Below, piece by piece: positions 23,342-34,859 of a stretch of DNA of 64,000 bases. This stretch comes from Sepiola atlantica (taxonomy: Eukaryota > Mollusca > Cephalopoda > Sepiida > Sepiolidae), in NCBI GenBank assembly GCA_963556195.1, contig OY744519.1:37866301-37930300 (forward strand). The letters are read 5' to 3'. The first letter of the stretch is position 1, and each line of letters opens with the position of its first letter. Below the pieces are notes generated by a model, which saw only the letters and a list, made by a program, of their open reading frames with translations, had not been told where the DNA came from and made no database searches. The position numbers and the translations under genes were made by a program.

Positions 23342-24672
23342 AATATTTAAATATTTTTAATATACTCTTCCACGCCGACCACGTGACACACAGCCACATC
23401 AACATTTTTCTTTCTTCGTCAAAACACCTAGACGGATTTTCAACTTGACCACGAGAATGTCTCAACCAAGAGGAAAAAAGAAAAAGAAGAAATATTATTC
23501 TGAAGATGGTAGATTTACCGAAAGTACTCAAGTTTATAAAAAAAAAAAAAAATGTTTTTAAGATGAATAAATAATTTATTTTTAAAAACAAATAATCTGC
23601 GTTGTGCAAGGTTTTCTAAATATTTTATAAAAAAATATCTTCGTTATTATTGCCACCCACCCAACGCTTCAAAATGTGTGACTTTTTAATATACTCTTCC
23701 ACGCCGACCACGTGACACACAGCCACATCAACATTTTTCTTTCTTCGTCAAAACACCTAGACGGATTTTCAACTTGACCACGAGAATGTCTCAACCAAGA
23801 GGAAAAAAGAAAAAGAAGAAATATTCTTCTGAAGATGGTATGATTTACCGAAAGTACTCAAGTATATAAAAAAAAAAAAATGTTTTTAAGATGAATAAAT
23901 AATTTATTTTTAAAAACAAATAATCTGCGTTGTACAAGGTTTTCTAAATATTTTATAAAAAAATATCTTCGTTATTATTGCCACCCACCCAACGCTTCAA
24001 AATGTGTGACTTTTTAATATACTCTTCCACGCCGACCACGTGACACACAGCCACATCAACATTTTTCTTTCTTCGTCAAAACACCTAGACGGATTTTCAA
24101 CTTGACCACGAGAATGTCTCAACCAAGAGGAAAAAAGAAAAAGAAGAAATATTCTTCTGAAGATGGTAGATTTACCGAAAGTACTCAAGTTTATAAAAAA
24201 AAAAAAAATGTTTTTAAGATGAATAAATAATTTATTTTTAAAAACAAATAATCTGCGTTGTGCAAGGTTTTCTAAATATTTTATAAAAATATATCTTCGT
24301 TATTATTGCCACCCACCCAACGCTTCAAAATGTGTGACTTTTTAATATACTCTTCCACGCCGACCACGTGACACACAGCCACATCAACATTTTTCTTTCT
24401 TCGTCAAAACACCTAGACGGATTTTCAACTTGACCACGAGAATGTCTCAACCAAGAGGAAAAAAGAAAAAGAAGAAATATTCTTCTGAAGATGGTAGATT
24501 TACCAAAGTACTCAAGTTTATAAAAAAAAAAAATGTTTTTAAGATGAATAAATAATTTATTTTTAAAAACAAATAATCTGCGTTGTGCAAGGTTTTCTAA
24601 ATATTTTATAAAAAAATATCTTCGTTATTATTGCCACCCACCCAACGCTTCAAAATGTGTGACTTTTTAATA
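23342..24672. repeat. Inverted block of the same satellite, 4 copies
   Basis: The array reverses orientation at about 23342-23358. The + strand then reads the unit's gene-like strand for four copies. These copies carry more variants than the direct block: TATTATTCTG near 23497, a 2-bp TG insertion near 23841, a lost G at TTTACCAAAG near 24502, and A-runs of 14, 13, 14 and 12. The last copy stops inside its TTTTTAATATA box and continues as (TA)n. Confidence 0.95.
23457..23573 (+). CDS. Same micro-ORF in the inverted block
   Basis: The inverted copy encodes the same short basic peptide on the + strand, with one Ser-to-Tyr change after the first Lys run and the A14 version of the C-terminus. 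Its TTAATATA box (23356-23363) lies only a few bases from the polarity switch. The outermost frames of the two blocks therefore point away from each other. Coding status is as uncertain as for the direct copies. Confidence 0.33.
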
Positions 24673-24796
24673 TATATATATATATATAAATAAATAAATA
24701 AAGGAAGAGATATAAAGATGTGCGGAGTACAAATCTATTTCCTCTTCGATTATTCAATTCATGGTGTCATCGAGAAAGACATGCTTATTTTGCTTT

Positions 24797-24842
24797 CCTC
24801 AAGTAAAGCTTTTCAAAGATTAGCATCTTATCATCAGATTAA
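24797..24842 (-). ncRNA. Decayed hammerhead ribozyme at the PLE end
   Basis: On the - strand CTGATGA (24837-24831) is followed by AAGAT/ATCTT arms around a GCTA loop (stem II) and then GAAA (24814-24811). Stem III is reduced to about 3 bp. The cleavage position is a G, which hammerheads do not tolerate, and stem I pairs poorly. The aligned copy at 40382-40428 retains the full fold, so this one is a relic. Confidence 0.55.
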
Positions 24843-26949
24843 TTACATAGATGGATAAGTTGGCAGGGGAATAGACTAAATTCAAAATTTAAAAAAATAA
24901 GAAACAATATAAATTAATGGAAAGTAAGAGTGTGTCCATAAAATATGTTATCAAAATAAAAAGGATGTCCAGTTGGTGAATTTCTGTTGACAAAGTGTCC
25001 GTTGACGAAAGATTTAAATATGGAAAAAGAGATTTCGTGGAAACTGCGTTAGATATTTTCAAAAGGTAGTAAATCTAATATAATGATGTTCAGTTCAACC
25101 ATAGATAAAACACTTATTAGGATGTAATTATGAGAATTAGGACCGTCTTAAAACATGTATGTAAACCGCGAATAAAAATAGTGTTTAAGGGGTAGAGTTA
25201 AAACTGTTGAATATATTTTCAGTAGGTCGTGAAAGCTTTTAGTTTCTTTGATTGAACCTAAGGTCTGAAAAGGAATTTTGTAGTCGAAGACGAGGCCGGT
25301 AAAAAGTGGGAGAGCTCTGTGAGATTAGGCATGCGGGTAACTATGTCTGATGCTGGAATAGGGTAGGGGAAGGACTGGTTTAGTTACAGCTCATCGCTTG
25401 TAAGCAGCAATATAATGTAATTGCTGACATTTTATTTGTGAGCTCTGTACTAGCTTCAGTGTTGTGTTGGATACGATTTCAATAAACTAATGCAGTAGCG
25501 TCCTGGTGAGTAAGTAAACAGTTCGGCGAGTATCACTGTACTTAAACGGATTTTTTTAGACAAAATTACATATATAATTCAGAGTTTAAAAGAGTGTAAA
25601 TTGGGAATTATGGGCTCAGACGATTGTAAATCGTGAATGTACGTGTTTAATATGTGATTATCCGGACATTTATAGCATTTCATAGTTAAAATTTAAAGAA
25701 GTTATAGATGTTGCAGTTTGTTAAATGTTAGAGGCGTTACTAATTAAAATACTTTAATATATTTCTGATGTTAGGATTGGGAAAGGCATCAATACGTTTG
25801 CATCAAGTGAGTTCTAGTTTAACGATTACGGGGTGGAACTGAGTTGATTATGCAACCGAAGTGATAACATGCAGTATTGAAATAACCGATAGATTTCAGG
25901 GTGGGGAGCAAATGAGCAAACATAGAATTAACTGGGGAGCTCAGTTAAAAGAAAAGGGTTATGGAATCTACGAGACAAATAATTGTCGGTTGAGCGCTGC
26001 GTCAACAGAAACGATAGATTGTATGCCAAAAAAAGATAAGAGAGGCAACGGATAAGTATGTAAGAGGGGTTAGCTAGTAATTGAAAAAGGGTATAGGAAT
26101 TGGAGTGTTGGAGTAGAAGAGATGCACGATTCGTTACATAGAGAAGAGTAATATAAGTTCTCAGTTTATATTAATTATTATGGTTTAATAATTTTTAAGT
26201 ACACATGGGAGGATACGTAATGTTATTGAGATAATTAGTTGTAAAGTTAGACATGTGAAGAGTTTAAAAGTTAACTAATTATAAAATTGAGGAATTAGTC
26301 TAATGTTAAACGGGAGTTGTATGCTGAGGAAAGGGATGTCAGACGGGGTATTATAATTGATGTGTTTAAACTTTCACTTGTGCCTACATTTTACGATAAG
26401 TTCGATTTTAGAGTTTATTATATGGCTGCTATTATCTGCTGTAGATATGATACATGTTTCTAATGTACATAGTTGGCAGAAAGCAGATCCTGGAGTTTAG
26501 AATTTAGACTTTTTAAAATATCGATAAATGTAGAGACTAGAGAGTGTTTTACGGTTAGATTTTTGTATTAATTTGGATAGAGAGGTACCAGTAGCATTGG
26601 TGTTATTGTGATTGATTGAGTAGATATGGTTTGAGATTCGGGTCTTGTTGGGGGAGGTACCACCCCTAATGTAAGTTGGTGTGCTATTTCTGATTGTTAT
26701 TAGAGTGTTTGTGTTATTTGTAGTATATGTTTGTATTTATAGTATCGGTGTGTAGTTTGGGTGTGCATGCTCAGGCTCTAGGCCAAAGTAAAGTTGTAAT
26801 TGTTAGGAGGAGAACATAAGGGAGTTTTAGGGCAACAATTAGTGTGGGTTAGTGCAAACGATGTTATTTAGAGTGTCATTTAGTAAAGGGAATTGTTGAT
26901 CTGGAGGGGTATAGGGTGAGGGGAGAGTTTGCATGCTGGTGTTAGTTCG

Positions 26950-28175
26950 CATGATGACATTTTGGGGGAATTGTTATATACTGCAAGCATATATGACGTT
27001 ACTGTGTGTAATTGCTATTTAACCACAATTCTCTGTATTTCTGGCAGGAACAATTATTAGTAGAGGGTATAATAGGTGCACGTTTCTGGGTCGATTTATT
27101 TTCTGTTGTTACTAAAGGTGATAGTTTGCGCTATATAGGGGCATTGTGGAGTAGGACATTTTAATAGAGTTTTTATTTAAAATAGTGCTGTATTTATGCA
27201 GCGTGCTTAAAAGAGTTATCTATAATTATCAAGAATTCCTTAGGGATATTTGTTTTAATATTACAGTTATAGGGTGAATTTAACCAAATACTATTCTTTC
27301 TTCTAAATCTTTTATTTTTACAATGCTCTTGAGGGTCAGCTACTTTGTCAATATTGATAGTTTTTGTGGGCATATTCATATATGATTTGGGTTTATTGGG
27401 TAATGTTGCAGTTATCTACATTCTATCCTGTGTTGGGTGATAACACTCAAAGGTTTATTTTGCTTGATAAAGGGATTATTTTTGTAGTTTATTTAATCAT
27501 TGTAGCCCGAATTAAGTTGTGCATTATTGTAGAAATAAGAATGTTATTCGAAGATAGAGTTATTAGCAGCTTGTTTTGAAATTATATTAGAAATTGAGGG
27601 GACTATTGTATTAATTATGTATTGTTAGTGGTTAGATAGCTTATGCACGTAGAAGAGGATGAAGTTTTGTTTGTGTTAGAGGCTACAAATATCGAAGTTA
27701 TGGTCTAAATTAAGGTCAAAGGAATTATATATTATTTTCTCAGGTTCTACAGTAATAGTCAATCCAAAGTTGTGTAAATAATTTGTGTAGATTTTTAATA
27801 GTGTTGTATTGCCTCGGTCAGTCCCTTAATACAAAAAGTGCGTCACCCCTCTATAGCCAACTGTGCAGCTGCCCGCAGTCGAATTTTAATTATCTTAATA
27901 AGCACACACCCACACGGTAAGTAATCTGAATATCCAAAGGTTATATCGAAATTATTTTGAGTGTCTTTCCATAATGTATTGTCAAACTTTAATTGGGATC
28001 TACTAACCAAAATTATTATCTCTAAGTCTGTGATGTTTGAGTTGTTCTTAGCGAATATTAATGTTTTGTTTTGTAGGATTTAGGAGATTTTCTTATAATA
28101 TGTGTTATGTCGAAAATGATTAATTTGAGATTAAAATTAGATGTGTCTCCTAGGTTTAGGAACCAATTACTTACC
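26950..28175 (-). pseudogene. PLE reverse transcriptase/GIY-YIG remnant
   Basis: Reading downward there is an RT motif A region near 28170-28090 (SNWFLNLGD, then LIIFDI). Next comes the segment after the catalytic box near 27790-27680 (GLTITVEP, an SFDLNLD strand). The pre-endonuclease linker is at 27379-27194 (RRKNSIWLNSPYN, IPKEFLIIID), matching IIWFTPPYN and LGKRFLDLI in the better copy at 48 kb. A cysteine pair (NNCSC) follows near 27055. Stops and frame changes are frequent, so the copy is dead. Confidence 0.75.
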
Positions 28176-28394
28176 TCATCAGACGATTGCCACATGGTGT
28201 ATGCATTTTTCTTTTAAGTAAGGAATGATTCCATATGTACACTTTGCATTGTACAATCAAATATTAAACAGATTTGTAATCCGCACATATTTTTCTCTCT
28301 TCTTTAATTTATTTTTATAATTTCTCTATCTCGTATATTGAGCGTAAATCATGTCACTATAAGTTCAATTCTCTAAAAATATTCGTTCAGTCTT

Positions 28395-28402
<8 letters not shown>

Positions 28403-28475
<73 letters not shown>

Positions 28476-28480
28476 ATATA
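28403..28480. repeat. (TA)n microsatellite between PLE and LINE
   Basis: It separates the right end of the degenerate PLE from the 3' end of LINE copy 2. Confidence 0.96.
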
Positions 28481-31400
28481 ACGCTGCTATGTCCACGAGT
28501 AAAGAAGCTATTGGAGTAGAAGGCTCTCCGGCATCTGAGGGCGCCCACAGTGAATTGATGGGATTTGGCTGATTGTCGAGTTGGTATTGTGAATTTACGT
28601 CGAGGGCGCACCAGAGTAGTCAGTTCATAGGGGGCATAATGCATTGAAGTATTTATAAAACAAGCGCAAGGATGCTACATTCCGGCGATCGTACACAGGC
28701 TGGTGCTTGGTTGACAGTGAGGGACCTATTAAGTTGGCGACTCTGTGTTGGACCTTATCAAGGAGAGGAAGACTAGTACATGATGCAGCAACTCAGATGT
28801 GGTAACAATGCTACATGCATGAGCGAATGGTTGCTTTTTAGAGATACAGAATAATGTCAGGTGTGAGAAGTTTACTAGCACGGTGGAGGGAGCCAACTTT
28901 CTTTTCTGCAGCCTTGACAATGTCGTCAATGCATGTGTTCTAATTCATGTTACCTGTGCCGGTTAGGCCGAGAAATTAGAAGGTTCAACTCTCAGGTAGG
29001 GTCTTATTTGCCATGAAAATCAATGGTTGGAGAGGGTTCTTGTTGTTATTGAAAAAGAGGGGCTTTGTTTTTGTGGCATTAAAAGTTACCAACCATTTAT
29101 GCCCCCAATCTACTACAGCCTTGGGGGCATTTTCTAATATTCAGCAATTGCCTCGGATATGATCGCGTCCGTTTTGCCAACATGATGAGAGTAACGCGTG
29201 GTGTCGTCACAAAATAAACCAATCTCAGACTACATCTCGTCAAGGATATCGTTTATGAAGATCGATGACAATAAAGGTCCAATGATAGATGCCGGGGGTA
29301 CAATACAATTCATGTCATGTTGCTTAGATAAACGTTAATCGAGGACAACCTGAGCCTTTAATTGGTTAAGAAAGAATCCAATTATATTAAGTAATAGTCG
29401 AATAATACCGTATGAGCGTATTTTCAGGAGAAGCCGTTTATGCCATACTTTGTCACAGGACTTGGATATATCAAGCGCTACTGTTTTAGCTTCATCTGCC
29501 TTGTCGAGTGGAGTATACATGCATTCAGAGATGACCATAAAGATGTATGAGGTAGATCGTGCTTGTATAAAGTTATACTTGCGAGCAGATAGAAGTTTAG
29601 CATCAACTAAGTATCGGACTATCGCTAGATTGATAAAGGATCATCATATCAAGAGTAGACTGATTGAGCGGTAGTTCTGAGGATCGGTTCTATTCCCAGA
29701 ATACTTGTAGACTGGTACTATAGAAACAGTTATCAAGCTACCTGGGAAGAAACACTCAGCTATGCATTTATTGCAGAGTTTGAAGAGGGCAGAGACCAGT
29801 TCAGCAGAGGATTTCTTTATTGCAATTGCAGGTATAACATCAGGCCCACAAGCTATGGATGTGTCAACGTGTTTTATGATCTGTAGCCTCGGTCCACAAT
29901 GAGAATTTGGGGAGGGGGTGTTTTGTTGAGTCGAAAGTGAAGTTAAAGGCAAAACGCTGGGCAAGTAGTTTAGCCTTATCAGTTGCAATGCAAACGACAT
30001 CATTGTGGTATGATAGTAAAGGATTTGGTGATTGGCCATTGTTCACTAAACCATTGCAGATTTTCCAGAAATCGCGAGTACCTAGTTTATCTGACGGAAT
30101 GCGTGTTTTTCTGTTAACTCAGTATCACCTATCACGGCCTAACAATAATTTATTGACTCTATAAATGCATATCTGTTAGTAGCTGACTTATATCGGCCGA
30201 ATTTACGGAATTCTTGTCGTCTCAGCAATGGCAGCTGCACATTTCGAGGTAAACGATTGGAGAGAGTAGAGCTTGCTTAATAATGTTCGCATGGGATCAA
30301 AGGTTTCAATGCCTTCTTTGACTCATTCAGCTAACAAATTTGTATACTGTTCAGCAGGGAGTAGTAATATTTCCCTCCATGGGTCATCGCTGATATGATC
30401 TCTTATGCACTCCAAATCAGCCTGCTCATAGTATCTCCTTATTTTGAGCGACGGCTCATCAGCTTTTGAACGACATTTTAGGGTGATATGAATCATTAGC
30501 ACAATATGATCAATATTCCAGAGTGCGCTGTGAGCCTTTGTCACACAAGTCCTGGCCATTGAAGTCAAGACAATGTCTAGAAGTGAGGCTTGCTGGTCTA
30601 CTAGATCCAGGATGCGGATCGGGAAATCTACAGTCCGAGAGAATGGGTGAGCTAAGGAGAAATTATACGTAGAGATGTCGGCTGCGTCGATAAGGCTGGA
30701 GAATCCCGATCAGTGACGGTGGTGGGCATTAAAATACCCAAATACATGTATCCGGACATTCGAGTCAAGTAAGAGTACTACATCTATGCTTTCAGAGACA
30801 GATTGAAGTCATGGATCGAATATGAACGGTATAAGAAATATAAGTAACAAACGGGGTGATAAAAATCAATCTAAAGCGCATGTAGTGTGTGTCATCCTAT
30901 TCTAACCTATGTTCTCTAGTAAAGGAAGAGTGTTCCGAACATATACTCCTAGCCCGTGAATATGTTTGTCAGCGTCTTTACGGTAGAGTGGGAGGGAGTC
31001 AGTCATGTCAAAGTGGTGAGAGGAGATTGAGGATTGAATGTTTGTCTCACTTAGTGCTAAGATATCCGGCGAGTTTTCCAAGGGGAAATGTTTCTACGTC
31101 GTTAATGTTGGTTCTAATCCCCCGGATATTTATGAATACGAGCCTCAAAGGCGGACGCAAAGGTGTTTTTACTTAGGTGTCTGGTTTATATTTTATTTTA
31201 TTTTTCATAATGACATGTTTGTTTTGTTATAGAGTGGGTTGGGCAAGGTGGGTGCTTGTTAGGTGCCAATAAGCTCACACAACCAGTCCATTAGTCGCGA
31301 CCTAGTCCATGGATATTGTGGCCCCGGGAAAGCTCAACTGAGATAAGTGCAGGTGCCGTTCTTAGCGCTACCCAAGAGTGTGGGTTCCTGTCCTGTCAGT

Positions 31401-31925
31401 CGGAAACAGCAGCCAGACAAGCCGTCCAGCCTGTACCATCAACCTGTCGGAACAAGAGCGACACACACTGGTCATGTAAGACTTAGTGACGAAAAAACTG
31501 TCCGCAAGTTTCCCAAATAGAGAGAAATAGAAACGGCGTTTACTGCTCTAATAAGGAAACAAGGCGAGACACTGAGTGTTTTAGGGGTCCCAGCGCTGGT
31601 ACCTCTGCGCCTGTCTAATAGACAAGGAAGGAGTGTAAGGGCTAGCGATAGGCATACTCTCTATCCTTACGAAATTGTAGAGTTGCAAACCGGATAGTTT
31701 GTTCGAGATTCCAACGCTAGGAACGTTGTCGATCAGGACTTAGGAGGCCTCCCTCCCCAACGGTTTCTGCCACCACGTAAGGAGTTCGTAGCAAGGTTTT
31801 ATTGTAAGAGATATCCTTATCTTAGATGGATGGTCTGACAACGTCTTACGAGTCAAACACACCGAGGAGAGAAAATAGTATGCGCCCGTGTACTAGTCGG
31901 GTATTTCCGAGCCCCAGCAGGTGAG
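28481..31925 (-). mobile_element. Degenerate APE-type LINE, copy 2 of the second family
   Basis: It aligns along its full length with 6341-9758 and has the same polarity and leader (31925 down to about 31200). TA tracts touch both ends: 28403-28480 at the 3' end and 31935-31996 at the 5' end. Small insertions and deletions against copy 1 are spread throughout, so the two copies are old and inserted independently. Confidence 0.85.
28729..31150 (-). pseudogene. LINE ORF2 remnant (endonuclease-RT), many breaks
   Basis: Pieces in different frames carry family text. 30568-30323 holds the end of the endonuclease and the linker. 30046-29864 holds the NNGQSPNPLLSYHN linker, parallel to NNGQSTIPPLSNHN of copy 1. 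30039-29644 holds the RT start (SIACGPDVIPA, YRSISLL). 29538-29335 holds an RT motif A region (TVALDISKSCDKVWHK). 28929-28729 holds the C-terminal part. Motif A has SCD where copy 1 has AFN and the ancestral form is probably AFD. The copy is non-functional. Confidence 0.82.
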
Positions 31926-31932
31926 AAAACTC

Positions 31933-31934
<2 letters not shown>

Positions 31935-31996
<62 letters not shown>
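31935..31996. repeat. (TA)n then TG-rich tract
   Basis: About 62 bp of TA at the 5' border of LINE copy 2, followed to about 32033 by GTGTGT/GTATGT repeats. Confidence 0.95.
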
Positions 31997-31998
<2 letters not shown>

Positions 31999-32186
31999 GT
32001 GTGTGTGTCTGTATGTGTGTGTATGTGTGTTCATGAATAAGACTATTGTATACTGCTGAGAAAACAGATAGTTCAAGATAGGTTTCTCTCTCATATGCAT
32101 TGTTTTAGTTTTCCACACATTGGGTGCGAGCGTGTTTTGTGTATGTATATGTGCATATACATGTATATGCTTTATATGTCTGTGTG

Positions 32187-32190
<4 letters not shown>

Positions 32191-32242
<52 letters not shown>
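32191..32242. repeat. (TA)n microsatellite
   Basis: Uninterrupted TA dinucleotides. Confidence 0.96.
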
Positions 32243-32246
<4 letters not shown>

Positions 32247-32723
32247 CGTGTAAAATGTGGACACCTTCCCCACTCTGCCCCTGTGCTCGCCTTCTCCCAT
32301 ACCCATCTTACACCGTCTTATGACCCTGATTTTGTAAAACCTCTCCAGCTTTTTCATCTCAAAGCTAATTTTAAAAAGATTCAATGAACTGTTTCCATGT
32401 CCCTTCATCCTTTTTATAGGTTAAATGAATTATAACCGCTATCAATGTTTATTCCTCTCCGTCCACACTTATTTTAATGTATCACCCCCTTACCAAATAA
32501 TCTGATGACTCCAACCGAAACCATCCCCATACAGTCTCTACTGCCAACTCAATTTTCCACTGTTACCATCTATTTGTATGTCATAATTAATTTTTTCATA
32601 AGCGACACACATTTTAAGGTTACACCCGTTACCACTTCTGTTGCAAACATTTGAAGACGTCTTGAAATAAAGACGAACTGTTCAAGAATACATAAATAAT
32701 ATTTGGTTTTCATTTTTCAATGT

Positions 32724-32725
<2 letters not shown>

Positions 32726-32769
<44 letters not shown>

Positions 32770-32807
32770 GTGTGTGTGTGGGTGTGTGTGCAGCCGAAAC
32801 TATACTA

Positions 32808-32862
<55 letters not shown>

Positions 32863-32866
32863 TATA
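32726..32866. repeat. Two (TA)n blocks with a duplicated spacer
   Basis: TA at 32726-32767 and 32814-32866. Each is followed by a version of the same phrase (CAGCCGAAACTATACTATTA and GAAGCTGAAACTATAATGTTA), so block plus spacer was probably duplicated. Confidence 0.85.
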
Positions 32867-32867
32867 T

Positions 32868-34310
32868 GAAGCTGAAACTATAATGTTAATATATTTTACC
32901 GGTCAGTTCAGTGTACCTAACTATTAAAGACTGTTTTACTATATTTCAATATTCAATTTAATAGAAGTACTTTAGCATCTTTTTCGTTGTCAGTATATAA
33001 TCTTCACATACATTATCTAGTCTTAGTTAATGAATGCTTTTGTTGTATAATTTCTGTCTTCATGATTTAATTATCCCATTTATTATCGTCTCTTTTATTG
33101 AAAACCTAGTATAGTATATGTACTGTTCACGTGATATGATGGTCTGGAACAACACTCCCTCATTTAGTGGAGAGTAGTGTAGTATCTTCTTTTGTCATGA
33201 CACTAACGTCCCAGGAATTACCACGTGTTTTAAGGACAGTGTGGTATATGCTTGAATGTCATATAATTGACGGAGATTATTTAATTCATCGTTTTTTATT
33301 CGACTTCATTCTTTCGAACCACCCAACAGAAACAGAAGCAATTTTACAATTTCGTCGAGTATTGTACTTAATGTTTTTTGGTTATATGTAATTAGTGTGT
33401 AGTTCTTTATTATTTGAAAATTCATTAGTGAATAATTTAGATTTTTGATATCGAGTTTAAATCATAAATACCAATTATCCACCAGAACGTGGAACGAAGC
33501 GGTTCCATATTTTACTTGATGAACAGAGCGGATGTATCTAGCGCTTCCTATTTGGGCTATTGCTTGGAGCGGGGCACGCTTCTATTTAGTTGTAATGAGT
33601 GCGAATTCCTCGACTTAGTGGGTGGCATTTGATCTTTGAACCATCATTTATTCCCTACAGACTTAGGATGATTTTGATGGCATCTCGTACAATTTGATAT
33701 AGTGCACTTCAGTTCTCATCATACGTATACACAAATGTTGTTAGTTCAGTTTTTGCGGGTCTCTTTAAGATTAAGGAACTCCACAATAGCCATATCCTAT
33801 GCACCTTAGAATTTAAGACTAGTGTACTATATTTCAACATATACTTTATTGCTGTAAAACGGTACCTGCCTGTTTTGTTGAACATAACTGAAAATATTGA
33901 ATAACTTTCAAAAGCTAAGTTTACTAAGTGTTTAAGTTTTCACTTAGCGACGCGTATATAAAACATTATACACACGTGTCGTCGTCGTTAATAAGTATTT
34001 TTTCGTCTGTGTATGCTCAGTTTTTAAAAAAAATTAGATTGCTGTATTTAGTCCGCCCATCCCATTGGCTACGGAGCTTTTTACACGTCCACTTTGTTGG
34101 ATGAATTATCCCAAACGTTATGCCACGTGATATCTCTGCCTCCAGTTTTACTGAGGGCACTTATAATCATCTAGGTCTCACTTAAACTCATCTATCCAAA
34201 TAACTGCTCTCGCTATTTACCATAACATAGATTGTATTAGACATTAGACAAAGGTTAATGAGATATTGTTTTATAGTGACCAAAATTCAACATGGTCGCA
34301 AAACTAAGAA
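32868..34310. other. AT-rich stretch, nothing recognised
   Basis: The + frame at 33167-33391 (74 codons) has no recognisable motif. No repeat family was identified. Confidence 0.45.
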
Positions 34311-34313
34311 ATT

Positions 34314-34841
34314 GTAGCAGTTACTTCCTCCTTTCAAACATAACTACACCGGTTGGCGGTTAGGTGTCGCTTTTTCACCGACAGGTGGTGCTGAAAAGCG
34401 ACACCAGAGTTATCTGCCCTTCGAATTATAAAAACCGGTGCAAATAGAAAATGATCCTCCTTTCTATTCAATTGGCCTCAACAGAACGACGCTGACACCA
34501 ACGCTCTGTCTCACTCTCTTTTTCTCTTCAACTGGCCTCGGCAAAGCAACAACCAACACACGTTTCTTCCGTCAACACCTGGTCAAACAACGGTTAGAGT
34601 TCTGAACTCATTTTCTATGTGTACATCTTTCAAAGTCTTTTTCCCACGACTCACTTCTACACATACGCATTTCAAGAACTGTTTCTTATCGACACACATA
34701 AACACAGCACACCCCTCATCATCCCACATACACACACGTTCAATAAACCTTATTTGAACTACCTCTTTTTGTTTGTTAATTATTACTCTGTCTTTGCATG
34801 CAACATTGCTTGATTTAACGTACACGCTCTTAATCGGGGGG
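34314..34841 (+). repeat. Possible solo LTR-like unit
   Basis: The block starts TGTAGCAGTTAC. It has a TATAAAAA box near 34428, a pyrimidine-rich leader, a CAATAAACC polyadenylation-like signal near 34740, and ends near GGGGGGCA at 34841. Base composition changes at both ends. A stable hairpin (34363-34405) lies in the part that would be U3. I found no clear flanking duplication, no primer-binding site with an adjacent internal region and no second LTR, so this remains a suggestion. Confidence 0.35.
34363..34405. repeat. Hairpin, arms of about 14 bp
   Basis: GGTGTCGCTTTTTCA pairs with TGAAAAGCGACACC, with one extra T in the first arm, around a 14-nt loop. It sits inside the LTR-like unit. 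Confidence 0.8.
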
Positions 34842-34859
34842 CACGACCCTCGATCTGAA

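Larger units (their letters stand above)
24690..28400 (-). mobile_element. Degenerate Penelope-like element with inverted ends
   Basis: PLE reverse transcriptase and downstream motifs are readable on the - strand between about 28150 and 26950. The two ends (24690-24870 and about 28160-28400) are imperfect inverted copies of each other. For example, the right end has TTTGTAATCCGCACAT and the left end, reverse-complemented, has TTTGTACTCCGCACAT. The right end also matches 40380-40620 (GTATATTGAGCGTAAA near 28340 and 40555), so this copy and the 38.6-40.6 kb copy are one family. TA repeats lie on both sides. Confidence 0.8.

Noticed and set aside
19382..24672. CRISPR-like array
   Set aside because: Units are 328 bp and identical throughout, with no repeat-spacer alternation, and the genome is eukaryotic.
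28160..28220. Hammerhead at the right end of the 24.7-28.4 kb PLE
   Set aside because: The region aligns with the 40.38-kb ribozyme, but neither CTGATGA nor GAAA survives in the correct orientation.
33167..33391. 74-codon + strand frame
   Set aside because: Looks protein-like at first sight, but no family or splice context could be recognised.
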